From positions 390,386 to 454,385 of the forward strand of contig NZ_LN831277.1 in NCBI RefSeq assembly GCF_900069005.2: a stretch of 64,000 nt of DNA, read 5' to 3'. Below the pieces are notes generated by a model. That model was given only the letters and a program-made list of their open reading frames with translations, made no database searches and had not been told where the DNA came from. The stretch's first letter is position 1, and every line of letters begins with the position of its first letter. The DNA is from Paenibacillus sp. GM2 (GTDB taxonomy: Bacteria; Bacillota; Bacilli; Paenibacillales; Paenibacillaceae). Below are positions 46,138 to 54,813 of this stretch, piece by piece. A program made the translations under genes and the position numbers.

Positions 46138-46198
46138 GTATTGATTTTGAGGCAGTGAATCATTTATCATAATGGTAAGTGAATAGCTGTTCGTTACG

Positions 46199-46238
46199 GA
46201 GGAGCCTGGTCAAACCAGGCTCCTCTTTGTCTTTTTTT
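46199..46238 (+). terminator. Terminator of glnS
   Basis: GAGGAGCCTGGT (46199-46210) and ACCAGGCTCCTC (46214-46225) form a perfect 12-pair stem with a 3-base loop, followed by TTTGTCTTTTTTT. It ends only about 34 bases before the start of the antiporter gene. Confidence 0.95.
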
Positions 46239-46272
46239 GGGCATGCTATCTAGAAAAATGGGGAGGGGTTTA

Positions 46273-47430
46273 ATGTTCTATTTGACGATTCTAATTATTC
46301 TACTTGCTACCAAATTGGCCGGTGATCTGACCTCAAGGCTCGGGCAACCGGCGGTGGTAGGCAAGCTGCTGGTTGGTATCATTATTGGTCCGGCGATGCT
46401 TGGTTGGGTGGAGAACTCCCATATGATCGAAGAGTTAAGCGAGATCGGTGTGCTTCTGCTTATGTTTATGGCGGGATTGGAGACGAATATTGAGGATTTA
46501 AAGCGCTCCTTCAAGTCATCAACGGCTGTGGCTCTGGGGGGAATTGCTCTGCCGATGCTTGGAGGTTACCTGGCGGGAATCGCCATCGGCATGGATTCAT
46601 CCAAGGCCATCTTCCTTGGTTTGCTTCTGTCGGCTACCTCGGTTAGTATTTCCGTGCAGAGTCTGAAGGATCTCGGCCTGCTCAAGAGTAAAGAGAGCAC
46701 GACCTTGCTTGGTGCGGCGATTCTTGATGATATTCTCGTCGTTATTTTGCTGGCCTTCGTTATGAGTATGGTCGGGGGAGAAGAAGTGAATTTGGCGATG
46801 GTGATCGGCTACAAGTTCATATTCTTTGTAATCGCGGCTTTATTCATCTGGAAAATCGCGAAGTGGGTGATGAACTGGCTGGCTCCCTTGCGTGTGACCG
46901 AGGCGATAATTAGCGCGGGTCTAATCCTCTGCTTCTTCCTTGCCTATATTGCCGAGCAGTTCGGCGTAGCAGGCATTATCGGTGCCTTTGCTGCCGGGCT
47001 GGCTATTTCCCAGACGGACTTTAAGCATGAGGTGGAGCATAAATTGCAGCCGATTGCCTATACGATATTTGTGCCGATCTTCTTCGTCAGCGTAGGATTT
47101 TCCGTTAGCTTTAAAGGACTGGGCTCCCAGATTGGATTACTCATACTGTTCTTTATAATTGCCCTTTTGACAAAGCTGATCGGGTCCGGGCTTGGCGCCA
47201 GACTAACCGGTTATTCCAGACGTTCCGCTCTTGGAATCGGATCGGGGATGGTATCACGTGGAGAAGTAGCGCTGATTATAGCCACAATTGGACTGGAGAG
47301 CGGCCTTTTGGAGCAGAAGTACTTCACCGTTCTCGTGATCGTCGTCATTCTGACAACGATCGTGACTCCGCTGCTGCTGAAGGCTACGCTGGGCAAGCAG
47401 CAGCGGAACCAACCTGATATCGAGTCTTAG
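46273..47430 (+). CDS. CPA2-family cation:proton antiporter
   Basis: Monovalent cation/proton antiporter (385 residues, about twelve helices) of the KefB/NapA/GerN type without a C-terminal nucleotide domain. Typical features are the GQPAVVGKLLVGIIIGPAMLG start, LLMFMAGLETNIEDLKRS, LLGAAILDDILVVILLAF (the ion-binding Asp pair) and SRGEVALIIATIGLESG. ATG 46273 has GGGGAGGGG just upstream; the in-frame ATG 46237 lies in the T-run of the glnS terminator. It exchanges Na+ or K+ for protons. A possible promoter, TTGATT-18-TATCAT at 46141-46170, lies upstream of that terminator. Confidence 0.92.
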   Translation: MFYLTILIILLATKLAGDLTSRLGQPAVVGKLLVGIIIGPAMLGWVENSHMIEELSEIGVLLLMFMAGLETNIEDLKRSFKSSTAVALGGIALPMLGGYLAGIAIGMDSSKAIFLGLLLSATSVSISVQSLKDLGLLKSKESTTLLGAAILDDILVVILLAFVMSMVGGEEVNLAMVIGYKFIFFVIAALFIWKIAKWVMNWLAPLRVTEAIISAGLILCFFLAYIAEQFGVAGIIGAFAAGLAISQTDFKHEVEHKLQPIAYTIFVPIFFVSVGFSVSFKGLGSQIGLLILFFIIALLTKLIGSGLGARLTGYSRRSALGIGSGMVSRGEVALIIATIGLESGLLEQKYFTVLVIVVILTTIVTPLLLKATLGKQQRNQPDIES

Positions 47431-47435
47431 AAGGC

Positions 47436-48336
47436 TTATACAGTCTTGCGTTCGATCAATTTAAATTGGAGGTTCTCGGAGGCGGGCTCTACCGTCCATA
47501 ATTTGTCTATAATGTTGATTATCAAAGCCAATGATGGCAATGTCCTCCGGTACCCGTAATCCATGCTGCGGGGCAGTGAGCAGTATGCCTGTGGCGACTT
47601 CATCCCCTGTAATCAGCATAGCCGTAGGCCTCTCATCCAGGCTGTGCAACCAGGGGAAAATCGCGGCGCTGTTCTTCATGTCCCGATAACCGTTCAGCAT
47701 CCATTCTGCGCGTCCGCTGCCGCCCAATGCTTGCAGAGTGTGTCATTAGTAAGCACTTATCCGTTTGCGTCCGCTGGAATTGTTCAGGCGATTTAAGGCG
47801 AACCCGATCTTTCGGTGCCCCTTTTCCCATAAGAAGGTTATCGCGGTCTGGAAGCATAGATAATGATCATAATAGACGGAGGATAAGTGGCGATCCTTCA
47901 CGTCCTCGCATAATAGAATGGGCCCATATGCTGAATAGGGCTCGATCAGATCGAGCGAGGCGGAGCGGGAAGTGATGATAACCCCATCGATCTGTTTGTT
48001 CTTCAGCATTTCCAGCACTTTCATTTCTTCATCAAGATTATATTGGGATTGGCACAGCATCAACGGGTAGTTATGCTTCAGAGCTTCGCTTGCGATGCCC
48101 TCCATTAACCGCATGAAATAAGGATGGTTAATGTGAGACAGAATCACAGCAACTGTCTGTGTGATCCCCTTGATTAGGTGAACAGCATTCATGTTGCGTG
48201 CATATTGCAAATGTTCGATCGCTTCTTCCACCGTTTTTCGCTTCGTATTACTCACATAAGGGTGTTTATTGAGCACACGCGAGACGGTAGATACAGATAC
48301 ACCGACGGCTTCGGCAATTTATTTGATATTCGGCAT
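47436..48336 (-). pseudogene. LacI-family regulator, decayed
   Basis: The reverse strand encodes a LacI-type repressor in one frame with several lesions. It begins MPNIK, then a TAA at codon 6, then IAEAVGVSVSTVSRVLNKHP (the DNA-binding helices). The effector domain continues (VAVILSHINHPYFMRLMEGI) to KRISAY, followed by two adjacent stops TAA TGA, then LGGSGRAEWMLNGYRD and PEDIAIIGFDNQHY. After that about 45 residues are missing and the frame shifts into the usual ending NLQFKLIERKTV. It lies downstream of the MFS gene at 48510 on the same strand, which it once probably controlled. Confidence 0.88.
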
Positions 48337-48429
48337 GACGGGCTGCCTCCGCGGCAAATCGATTTGAAAAAAGGCTTGCTCTGGTATGCATTTCATAGTG
48401 TAAACTGAAATTGCAATAAAGAAAACAAA

Positions 48430-48474
48430 CCTCCGACCGGCGTTACCTTGTTCAAAGGGCGTGACGATCGGAGG
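48430..48474. terminator. Terminator of MFS gene
   Basis: CCTCCGACCG (48430-48439) pairs with CGATCGGAGG (48465-48474, one mismatch). T-rich stretches follow on both strands (TTTGTTTTCTTT on the reverse side). Confidence 0.75.
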
Positions 48475-48509
48475 GATGTTTTCTTTTTTTGATGGTAGTT
48501 ATGATTGAG

Positions 48510-49721
48510 TTATTTAGGCAATGAGATCGCTGGCGGATAGCCGTTCTTATGAAAGTGGTACCATAATGCTCCATAGCCAATCACGGCAAAGAGAGTCATC
48601 ATCGTCCCCATCTGATACATGATCACCGGTCCGAAATCCTGGAAGGTGAATCCGCCGAGGAGGCCCGCGATGATGCCGGTTACCCCGCTGAGCATGAAGC
48701 TGTATACAGCCTGTCCTGCAGCGCGTAATGAACTGGGCAGGAACAACCCGATTAACCGCGTACCGACGTAGAAGAACCCGCCGAAGGTGATTGCATGCAG
48801 CAGCTGAATAATAATTACTTGAATCGGAAGCGATGCATCGGCCATCAGATCCCAGCGGATAGCGAACAGAATGCTTACAATCGTCAAAGTGCCGATAAAA
48901 TAAGTTATTTTATTTTTGAGATACCGATTGAGCAGAACAAAAGCTGCCATCTCAAGCAACGTGGATAGAAATACCGCTATTCCAACTGAAAGTCGATCGC
49001 CTCCGAGATCGCTAATATACAAAGGCATAAACAGTGCATTAATTGAGTTAGGTATAGCTATAAATAATCCGAGTACGATGAAGAGGACAAAATATTTGTT
49101 CTTCAGGACCTGTCCGAATTGTTTGGCACTGACCCAAGGCATATCTGCCGTATAACGGGATGACGGAAGAATTAGAGTCGAACTGATCGATAGGATAAGC
49201 ATGATACTGAACAACAAGGAGAAGCCATTTTTCCCGGTTGCATCGATCGTAATTCCTGCCGCGAGCGCCGCAGTGGCCCAGCCGAAGGAGCCCCATAACC
49301 GGTAGGTCTCAAACTTCTGCTGGCTATCGGTCGCATATCCCAGAGTCAAGCTGTTGCTCTGGGAGAGCAAGGGACTCTGGAAGAAGAAGACCAGCAACAC
49401 TACAATATATAGCATTTGAAAGGTATCTACTCTGAACAATAAATGGCCGATCGCCAGTAAGCCGATCAGCATGACAAGCAGGATGAGCCGGATGTTGTGG
49501 AACCGATCACTCATCAATCTCCAGAAGGGATGAGCGAGCAAAGAAACAAGTGGTCCGGCTGAGATCAGAATACCAATCTCGAGCTTGTTCATTCCAATAT
49601 CCTGCAAATATAATTGAAAGAAGGCTGCAAAGATAACCGTTGTCCCATAGATGAAAAAATTCAGTAGTCCCAAAGAGAGCAAAGAGGACGAATGATGTGG
49701 ATTGTCCCGCAAAAGCGCCAT
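48510..49721 (-). CDS. MFS transporter, oligosaccharide/nucleoside symporter-like
   Basis: Twelve-helix MFS_1-like protein (403 residues) resembling LacY-type symporters: GLLNFFIYGTTVIFAAFFQLYLQDIGM (helix 1), HPFWRLMSDRFHNIRLIL (loop 2-3), FETYRLWGSFGWATAALAAG (helix 5). The neighbouring decayed LacI regulator suggests sugar transport. AGAAAGGA abuts the ATG at 49721 with almost no spacing, so a TTG three codons later is a possible true start. A cre-like sequence TGAAAAGGGATACA lies at 49804-49817 but has two mismatches. Confidence 0.85.
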   Translation of the reverse strand: MALLRDNPHHSSSLLSLGLLNFFIYGTTVIFAAFFQLYLQDIGMNKLEIGILISAGPLVSLLAHPFWRLMSDRFHNIRLILLVMLIGLLAIGHLLFRVDTFQMLYIVVLLVFFFQSPLLSQSNSLTLGYATDSQQKFETYRLWGSFGWATAALAAGITIDATGKNGFSLLFSIMLILSISSTLILPSSRYTADMPWVSAKQFGQVLKNKYFVLFIVLGLFIAIPNSINALFMPLYISDLGGDRLSVGIAVFLSTLLEMAAFVLLNRYLKNKITYFIGTLTIVSILFAIRWDLMADASLPIQVIIIQLLHAITFGGFFYVGTRLIGLFLPSSLRAAGQAVYSFMLSGVTGIIAGLLGGFTFQDFGPVIMYQMGTMMTLFAVIGYGALWYHFHKNGYPPAISLPK

Positions 49722-49870
49722 TCCTTTCTATTGATGGTTATTCGAAGAGGTGTCCTGATCGACCCGGTTTCAAAAGTCCTATAGCATCAATTTAACACAC
49801 AGATGAAAAGGGATACAAACCAAGTTTTCTTTAATTTTACAATTATTTATAAATTGGAGGTGGATAATCT

Positions 49871-50545
49871 GTGGAGATTACATCAATTATTATAGCCGGC
49901 GGGCGTTCAAGCCGGATGGGGACCAATAAAGCTTTATTGCCGCTGAATGGCATAGCGGTGATTGAGAGGATGATCGGGGAGCTGGCCCCGGTATCACGGC
50001 GGGTATTGATCGCAGGCGGCCAGCATCATGATTATGATCATCTGGGACTAGAGGTTGTCAGGGATCAATATCCGGGCAGGGGTCCACTTGCCGGACTGTA
50101 TGCCGGATTATCGGCTGCAACGACGGAGTGGAGCCTGGTCGTAGCCTGTGATATGCCTTTTGTTCATAGGGAGGTTTTTGCAGAGATAAAAGAGCGAGTA
50201 ACACGAATAGAGAAAGGGAACACTTCAACCAAGAAAGACAAACATGTCCAAGCCGTCATAGTGGACGCTGGCGGAAGAATCCAGCCTTTGCTGGCCGCAT
50301 ATAGGCGGGAGGTTCTCCCGGGATTACAGCTTGCTCTTGAGGGGAACAAACTTCGAATGAGCGAGTGGGTAACAAGTCTCCATGTCGAGTATATTTATGG
50401 AGCTGATCTGGCGGACAAGCTCGGTGACACGGAGCAGATGCTGCAATTTAATATGAATGATATTGAGGATTATGAATGGGCGAGAACCATGCTCTCTGTC
50501 GAGAAGCCGAGAGGGACTTCCCACAATAAGGGCAGCGAATTTTGA
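49871..50545 (+). CDS. mobA: Molybdenum cofactor guanylyltransferase
   Basis: MobA-type nucleotidyltransferase (224 residues) that joins GMP to molybdopterin to make the MGD form used by DMSO-reductase-family enzymes. The N-terminal motif is SIIIAGGRSSRMGTNKALL, with RGPLAGLYAGL (about 74-84) and the metal site VVACDMPFV. The C-terminal third is longer and more divergent than in E. coli. GTG start with TTGGAGGTGG 7 bases upstream. It stands next to the TorD-family chaperone gene, and both would serve the molybdopterin oxidoreductase at 40255. Confidence 0.92.
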   Translation: MEITSIIIAGGRSSRMGTNKALLPLNGIAVIERMIGELAPVSRRVLIAGGQHHDYDHLGLEVVRDQYPGRGPLAGLYAGLSAATTEWSLVVACDMPFVHREVFAEIKERVTRIEKGNTSTKKDKHVQAVIVDAGGRIQPLLAAYRREVLPGLQLALEGNKLRMSEWVTSLHVEYIYGADLADKLGDTEQMLQFNMNDIEDYEWARTMLSVEKPRGTSHNKGSEF

Positions 50546-50558
50546 GCTGTAACAATGT

Positions 50559-50601
50559 TGTGACAAACATCATGATTAAAGCGTTTTCATTAGGATATAA
50601 T
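50559..50601 (+). promoter_or_regulatory. Second class II Fnr-type promoter
   Basis: TGTGA (50559-50563), 6 bases, TCATG (50570-50574, a weaker half) and TATAAT at 50596-50601. The predicted start at 50608 puts the dyad centre at -41.5, the same geometry as the promoter at 38850. No -35 box is present. Confidence 0.65.
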
Positions 50602-50621
50602 GGAATTGGATACATGATACC

Positions 50622-50689
50622 CCTTAATCATGTGTCGGTATATGGAAGAGAGATGATTTCCGACACGATTAAGGAAGTCATCTTTTTTT
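50622..50689 (+). promoter_or_regulatory. Candidate transcription attenuator in the TorD leader
   Basis: Two overlapping structures. The first stem pairs CCTTAATC (50622-50629) and GTGTCGG (50632-50638) with CCGACACGATTAAGG (50660-50674), 15 pairs and a 2-base bulge. The second pairs GATGATTTCC (50652-50661) with GGAAGTCATC (50673-50682), one G-U pair, followed by TTTTTTT (50683-50689). They share 50660-50674 and so exclude each other. A 25-codon frame from ATG 50614 ends right after the T-run, but has no ribosome site. Confidence 0.65.
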
Positions 50690-50754
50690 AACTGGCATAA
50701 ATGGAGTTGGACTTGTATATATATTTCGCAGAATAGAACAGGGAGATGACCGAA

Positions 50755-51441
50755 ATGACTATGTTGTTCAATGAACAGTCTGTCATATCGCAGGAGCAGG
50801 CTAAATGGCTGAAGCTTAGAGGCTGGGGATACCGGTTGCTGGTGGATTTCTTGGGCAGACCGCCTCGCATGTCTTTGATTGCGCAGTGGCACAGACAAGT
50901 AGAGTTGAACAACACCGTGCCTATGAGCAAGGGTGGTCGAAGATTGATTAATTATTTAGAGAGCATACCGGAGAAGGAGATTCGCCGGATTTGTTATAAT
51001 GAAGCTGAAGAATTTGAACGCTTGTTCATGGGGCCAACCGCGAAGGTGCCCACCTGCGAGAGCTTGTATCGGTCTAAAGAGGAAGGCATAGAAGCCTCTG
51101 AATGTGCTTCGGATATCAGAACATTTTACATGGAGAGCAGTATCGCCTTTAACAAGTTGAACGGGGAGCGGGATGACCATATCGCCCTGGAGCTGGAGTA
51201 TATGGCTGTGATGTCCGAGGAAATGCTGGATAAGCTGAACCTGCGTGAAGGTCTGCTGGAAGGACTGGACTTGCAAATCAGGTTCCTGGAGGCCCATTTG
51301 TTGAAATGGACGGACGGATTTACATCCCGATTGATTGCGGCCACTACCAGTCCGTTGTATATTGGGCTGGCTGAGATGATGAATGAATTTCTGAATGAAG
51401 ATTTGCATAGAATGCAAGCTTGGCGTGCCCAGCTTCAATAA
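50755..51441 (+). CDS. TorD-family molybdoenzyme chaperone
   Basis: All-helical TorD/NarJ-type chaperone (228 residues), which holds an apo-molybdoenzyme in the cytoplasm until cofactor insertion. The family region reads NEAEEFERLFMGPTAKVPTCESLYRS (about 80-105), with HIALELEYMAVMSEEM further on. The start at 50755 lies 9 bases after GGGAG; ATG 50746 is too close to it. It is preceded by the Fnr-type promoter and attenuator-like leader, and by mobA. The likely client is the molybdopterin oxidoreductase at 40255, or one outside the window. Confidence 0.88.
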   Translation: MTMLFNEQSVISQEQAKWLKLRGWGYRLLVDFLGRPPRMSLIAQWHRQVELNNTVPMSKGGRRLINYLESIPEKEIRRICYNEAEEFERLFMGPTAKVPTCESLYRSKEEGIEASECASDIRTFYMESSIAFNKLNGERDDHIALELEYMAVMSEEMLDKLNLREGLLEGLDLQIRFLEAHLLKWTDGFTSRLIAATTSPLYIGLAEMMNEFLNEDLHRMQAWRAQLQ

Positions 51442-51457
51442 ATTTCTATAACATAGA

Positions 51458-51497
51458 AGAAGACCACTTGCGGTGAATAACGCCGCAGTGGTCTTCT
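51458..51497. terminator. Bidirectional terminator, TorD gene and RND gene
   Basis: AGAAGACCACTTGCGG (51458-51473) and CCGCAGTGGTCTTCT (51483-51497), followed by TTG on one side and a short A/T-rich flank on the other. It lies between convergent genes. Confidence 0.85.
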
Positions 51498-51520
51498 TTG
51501 TTGATGCTAGAACCTTCGGA

Positions 51521-54500
51521 TTAATCCAAGTCGTGGGTTACCGGGCCGCGCCGCCGGAATTTCATCAGGAATTCGTAGACAACTGGCACAATCACGAGCG
51601 TCAGCAGTGTGGAACTGATGAGGCCGCCGATAACGGTAATACCGAGGCCGCGTGATATAATGCCTGCGCTGTTCTCCAGTCCTGTTACGAGAGGCAGTAG
51701 AGCGCCGATCGTAGCGAGAGCTGTCATGAGGATCGGACGCAGACGAGTAGCTCCGGCTTCCAGCAATGCCTCGCGGGTTGAAAGACCTTCGCGTTCTTTA
51801 TGAATAACGCGGTCGATCAATACGATCGCATTCGTGACGACAATCCCGATGAGCATCAATACGCCCATCAAGGCGGATACGTTCAATGTCTCGCCGCCAA
51901 TCAGCAGACCAATAATGGCGCCGATCACGATAAATGGCAGGGAGAACAGAATAGTGAACGGTGCCAAGCCGCCGCCAAACGTTACGACCAGAACGAAGTA
52001 TACAATAGCAATCGCTGCAAGCATAGCGATGCCCAGTTGACCAAAGGTGTCGTTAATTTGCTCGGTGACACCCCCGAAGCTAACACTGACGCCTTCCGGC
52101 AGATCCATCTTGTCGATTTTGTCTTGCAAGGATGTAGATGCCTTCTGTACGTCCGAGGTCAGGACCTTCGCGCTGACTTCTACGACCATCTTGCCATCTG
52201 TACGCGTGATCGAGTTTGGCGAAGTTCCCTTCTCGACTTTGGCTACTTCCTTGATCGGTACTTGCATACCCAGCGGGGATGTAATCGTCTCGTTCTCGAT
52301 TTCCGCGACGCTGGAATAGGTGTTGCTGTCCGCTTCAATGTAGACATTATAATTCTTGCCATCAATCACCACTTCCGTTAGTACCGGACGTTCATGAACG
52401 GGGCTAAGCTTCATAGCGATTTGACCTGCGGTAAGTCCGAGCGAGCTCAGCTTCTGTTGATCGGCTACCAGGGTATACTGATCATAGGTCTCGGAGAGGC
52501 TGGTCTTGCCTTTCTCGAACTGCTTCGTATCTTCTCCAATCCACTTCAGGATCTGATCAGAGACCGGCTTGATCTGCTCCAAACTGTCACCGAATACGTT
52601 GACGCTGAGCGAGCCTCCGCCCATGCCACCCATCATCGCTTCGGACATATCCGACCAACTGCCCTCAGGCACTTCTTTCTTTAAGCCTTCGATCAATTTA
52701 TTCTTTGTTTCATCAAATTTCTTCGTATCTTTATCATATCCGATATAGAAGAGGGCCGAGTTCGCCGATCCCATGCCTAGCGGATTGCTTCCGCCGATGG
52801 AGTATTGCATTTTCTCTACGCCTTGTTGATCCAGGACATATTTCTCGGCCTTCAGCATTTTGGCTTCTACGTCTTCAAGCAGCTCGCCAGGAGCTGGTGA
52901 ATAAGTTACCATCACATATTTATCACTTTGCTCAGGCAGGAAGCTTACGCCGACCAGCGGGGTCAAGAACAAGCTGCCGACGAGCAGCAGAATGGCTGTG
53001 CCGAAAGTAATCCATTTATGGGACAGGCACCAGTTAAGAACTTTCTTATAATATAGCGCCAGGCCTTTCGGATTGCTGTCATGGTCATGAGTGCTCTTCA
53101 AGCCCTTACGGAACAACGTATGGGCCAACGCCGGAACGAGGGTGACAGCTACTAATAAGGACGCTAATAGCGAGAATACCATCGTCAGGGCGAATGGCTT
53201 GAACAGTTCGCCAACCATGCCGCTGACGAAGGCCATCGGCAGGAAGACGGCGATCGTTACAATAGTAGAAGACATAATCGGAACGAACATTTCGCGCGTT
53301 GCTGCCACGATCAGCTTGCCGCCTTTAAGCGTCTCACCGGTAAGGGACATTCTGCGGTATATATTCTCGATAACGACGATCGAGTCGTCGACAACCCGAC
53401 CGATAGCGACGGTCATTGCTCCGAGCGTCATCATATTCAGCGTTATATCCATCTGCTTCAGCAGCAGTACTGCAATCAGCAGCGAGAGCGGGATGGAAAT
53501 AATGGAGATAATTGTTGAACGGAAGTTCCGCAGGAAGATCAGAATGATCAACACGGCGAACAAAGCGCCGAATACGGCCTTCATCAGCATCGTATTTACG
53601 GAATCGGTAATCGGCTGTCCTTGGTCGAGCATCACGGAGAAGCTGATATGACCATATTCCTTCTGCAATTCATCCGCTTTGTCCTTAACGCGGTTCACGA
53701 CATCGACCGTATTGGCATCGTTATCTTTGACAATCTGAATGCCTATCGATTCCTTGCCGTTTGTACGAGAGATCGATTCAGCTTTGCCGATCGTCTGAAT
53801 TTCAGCGATATCGCCAAGCTTCACGGTTGGTATCCCCATCGGGATAGCTCCCATGCTGCCTTGTGGCGCTGAACCAGCCCCATTGCCTGCAGCGGCGTTA
53901 CCACCACCTGCGGCGGCGTCTGGTGTAGGAGCAGTATCGGTTGAACCCGGAGCGCCTGCAGGCGTATTGCCCTGTCCGCCAACGGCTTCGCTTCCGGCTG
54001 GAGCACCGGAAGTGCTTGGAATGACTGGAATGGCCAGATTCTTCAGGTCATCCACAGTGGTAATGTTGCCATCAACGACGACAGCTTTCTGTGATTGTTC
54101 CATATTGAACAGACCGAGCGGAACACGCAGTGCCGAGCCTTGTACGATTCCCTTAACGGTGTCCTCGCTAAGGCCCAGTTCCTTCATTTTTGCCTCGTTG
54201 AACTTCAGGCTAACTTCCTTGATATATTGACCGGCAATTTGCACGGAGGCAACGCCGTCGAGATCCTCCAGCGCGGGCCCAATCTCATTGTTGATCAGCC
54301 GGGTCAGCGACTCCAGGTTGCCTGATTCCGTATCGGACACGCTGAGTGACACGACTGGCATGGAGCTCAGGCTGAATCTTGTAATTTGCGGCTTGCGAAC
54401 ATCATCCGGCAGTTGGACATCGTTCAGCGCCTCACGAACAGCTGCTGTAGCATTATCCAGATTCTTGCCGTATTCAAATTCAACAAAGAGGGAGGATGCG

Positions 54501-54763
54501 TTCTCCATTGAGGTTGAAGTAATCGTCTTCACACCGTCGACGTTGCGCAATCGCTGTTCCAACGGTTTGCTTACATCCTGAACAACACCTTCTGGCGCTG
54601 CCCCCGGATAGACGGTCGTAATACTAAGGAAAGGCACGTCAATATTAGGAATGCTCTCTTGCTTCATGGTCAGGCCGCTGTATAAACCGGTAACCGTAAC
54701 GATAATCGTTAGCAGCCAAATCGCAAATTTATTGCGAATTGAGAAATTAATGATACTCTTCAT
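51521..54763 (-). CDS. RND-family efflux transporter, SwrC/YerP-like
   Basis: Large RND permease (1080 residues, twelve helices in two halves) of the AcrB/HAE1 superfamily, as in Bacillus SwrC (YerP), which exports surfactin and other amphiphiles. It starts IINFSIRNKFAIWLLTIIV. The proton-relay region in helix 4 is MTVAIGRVVDDSIVVIENIYRR (Asp-Asp). A Gly/Ala/Pro-rich stretch (about residues 250-305) is inserted before PTVKLGDIAEI in the outer domain. It lies 50 bases after a TetR-family gene in the same operon. No membrane-fusion partner gene is adjacent, as usual in Gram-positives. Confidence 0.93.
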   Translation of the reverse strand: MKSIINFSIRNKFAIWLLTIIVTVTGLYSGLTMKQESIPNIDVPFLSITTVYPGAAPEGVVQDVSKPLEQRLRNVDGVKTITSTSMENASSLFVEFEYGKNLDNATAAVREALNDVQLPDDVRKPQITRFSLSSMPVVSLSVSDTESGNLESLTRLINNEIGPALEDLDGVASVQIAGQYIKEVSLKFNEAKMKELGLSEDTVKGIVQGSALRVPLGLFNMEQSQKAVVVDGNITTVDDLKNLAIPVIPSTSGAPAGSEAVGGQGNTPAGAPGSTDTAPTPDAAAGGGNAAAGNGAGSAPQGSMGAIPMGIPTVKLGDIAEIQTIGKAESISRTNGKESIGIQIVKDNDANTVDVVNRVKDKADELQKEYGHISFSVMLDQGQPITDSVNTMLMKAVFGALFAVLIILIFLRNFRSTIISIISIPLSLLIAVLLLKQMDITLNMMTLGAMTVAIGRVVDDSIVVIENIYRRMSLTGETLKGGKLIVAATREMFVPIMSSTIVTIAVFLPMAFVSGMVGELFKPFALTMVFSLLASLLVAVTLVPALAHTLFRKGLKSTHDHDSNPKGLALYYKKVLNWCLSHKWITFGTAILLLVGSLFLTPLVGVSFLPEQSDKYVMVTYSPAPGELLEDVEAKMLKAEKYVLDQQGVEKMQYSIGGSNPLGMGSANSALFYIGYDKDTKKFDETKNKLIEGLKKEVPEGSWSDMSEAMMGGMGGGSLSVNVFGDSLEQIKPVSDQILKWIGEDTKQFEKGKTSLSETYDQYTLVADQQKLSSLGLTAGQIAMKLSPVHERPVLTEVVIDGKNYNVYIEADSNTYSSVAEIENETITSPLGMQVPIKEVAKVEKGTSPNSITRTDGKMVVEVSAKVLTSDVQKASTSLQDKIDKMDLPEGVSVSFGGVTEQINDTFGQLGIAMLAAIAIVYFVLVVTFGGGLAPFTILFSLPFIVIGAIIGLLIGGETLNVSALMGVLMLIGIVVTNAIVLIDRVIHKEREGLSTREALLEAGATRLRPILMTALATIGALLPLVTGLENSAGIISRGLGITVIGGLISSTLLTLVIVPVVYEFLMKFRRRGPVTHDLD

Positions 54764-54813
54764 AAGCAGGGTTCTGCTCCTCTCTGTTTCTCCTATATAA
54801 ATAGTCGTTCTTA

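Noticed and set aside
44791-46170. 459-residue open frame antisense to glnS
   Set aside because: It is a codon-bias shadow; the forward frame is an unmistakable GlnRS.
48448-48458. TTGTTCAAAGG in the loop of the MFS terminator as a sixth repeat copy
   Set aside because: Only about ten bases match and no partner end is nearby, so it is probably chance.
49804-49817. Catabolite-responsive element TGAAAAGGGATACA before the MFS gene
   Set aside because: The central CG and a flanking T of the consensus are changed; 12 of 14 matches at degenerate positions is not enough to claim a site.
50614-50691. 25-codon peptide in the TorD leader as a definite gene
   Set aside because: It has no ribosome site and its predicted leader is only six bases; kept only as a possibility within the attenuator finding.
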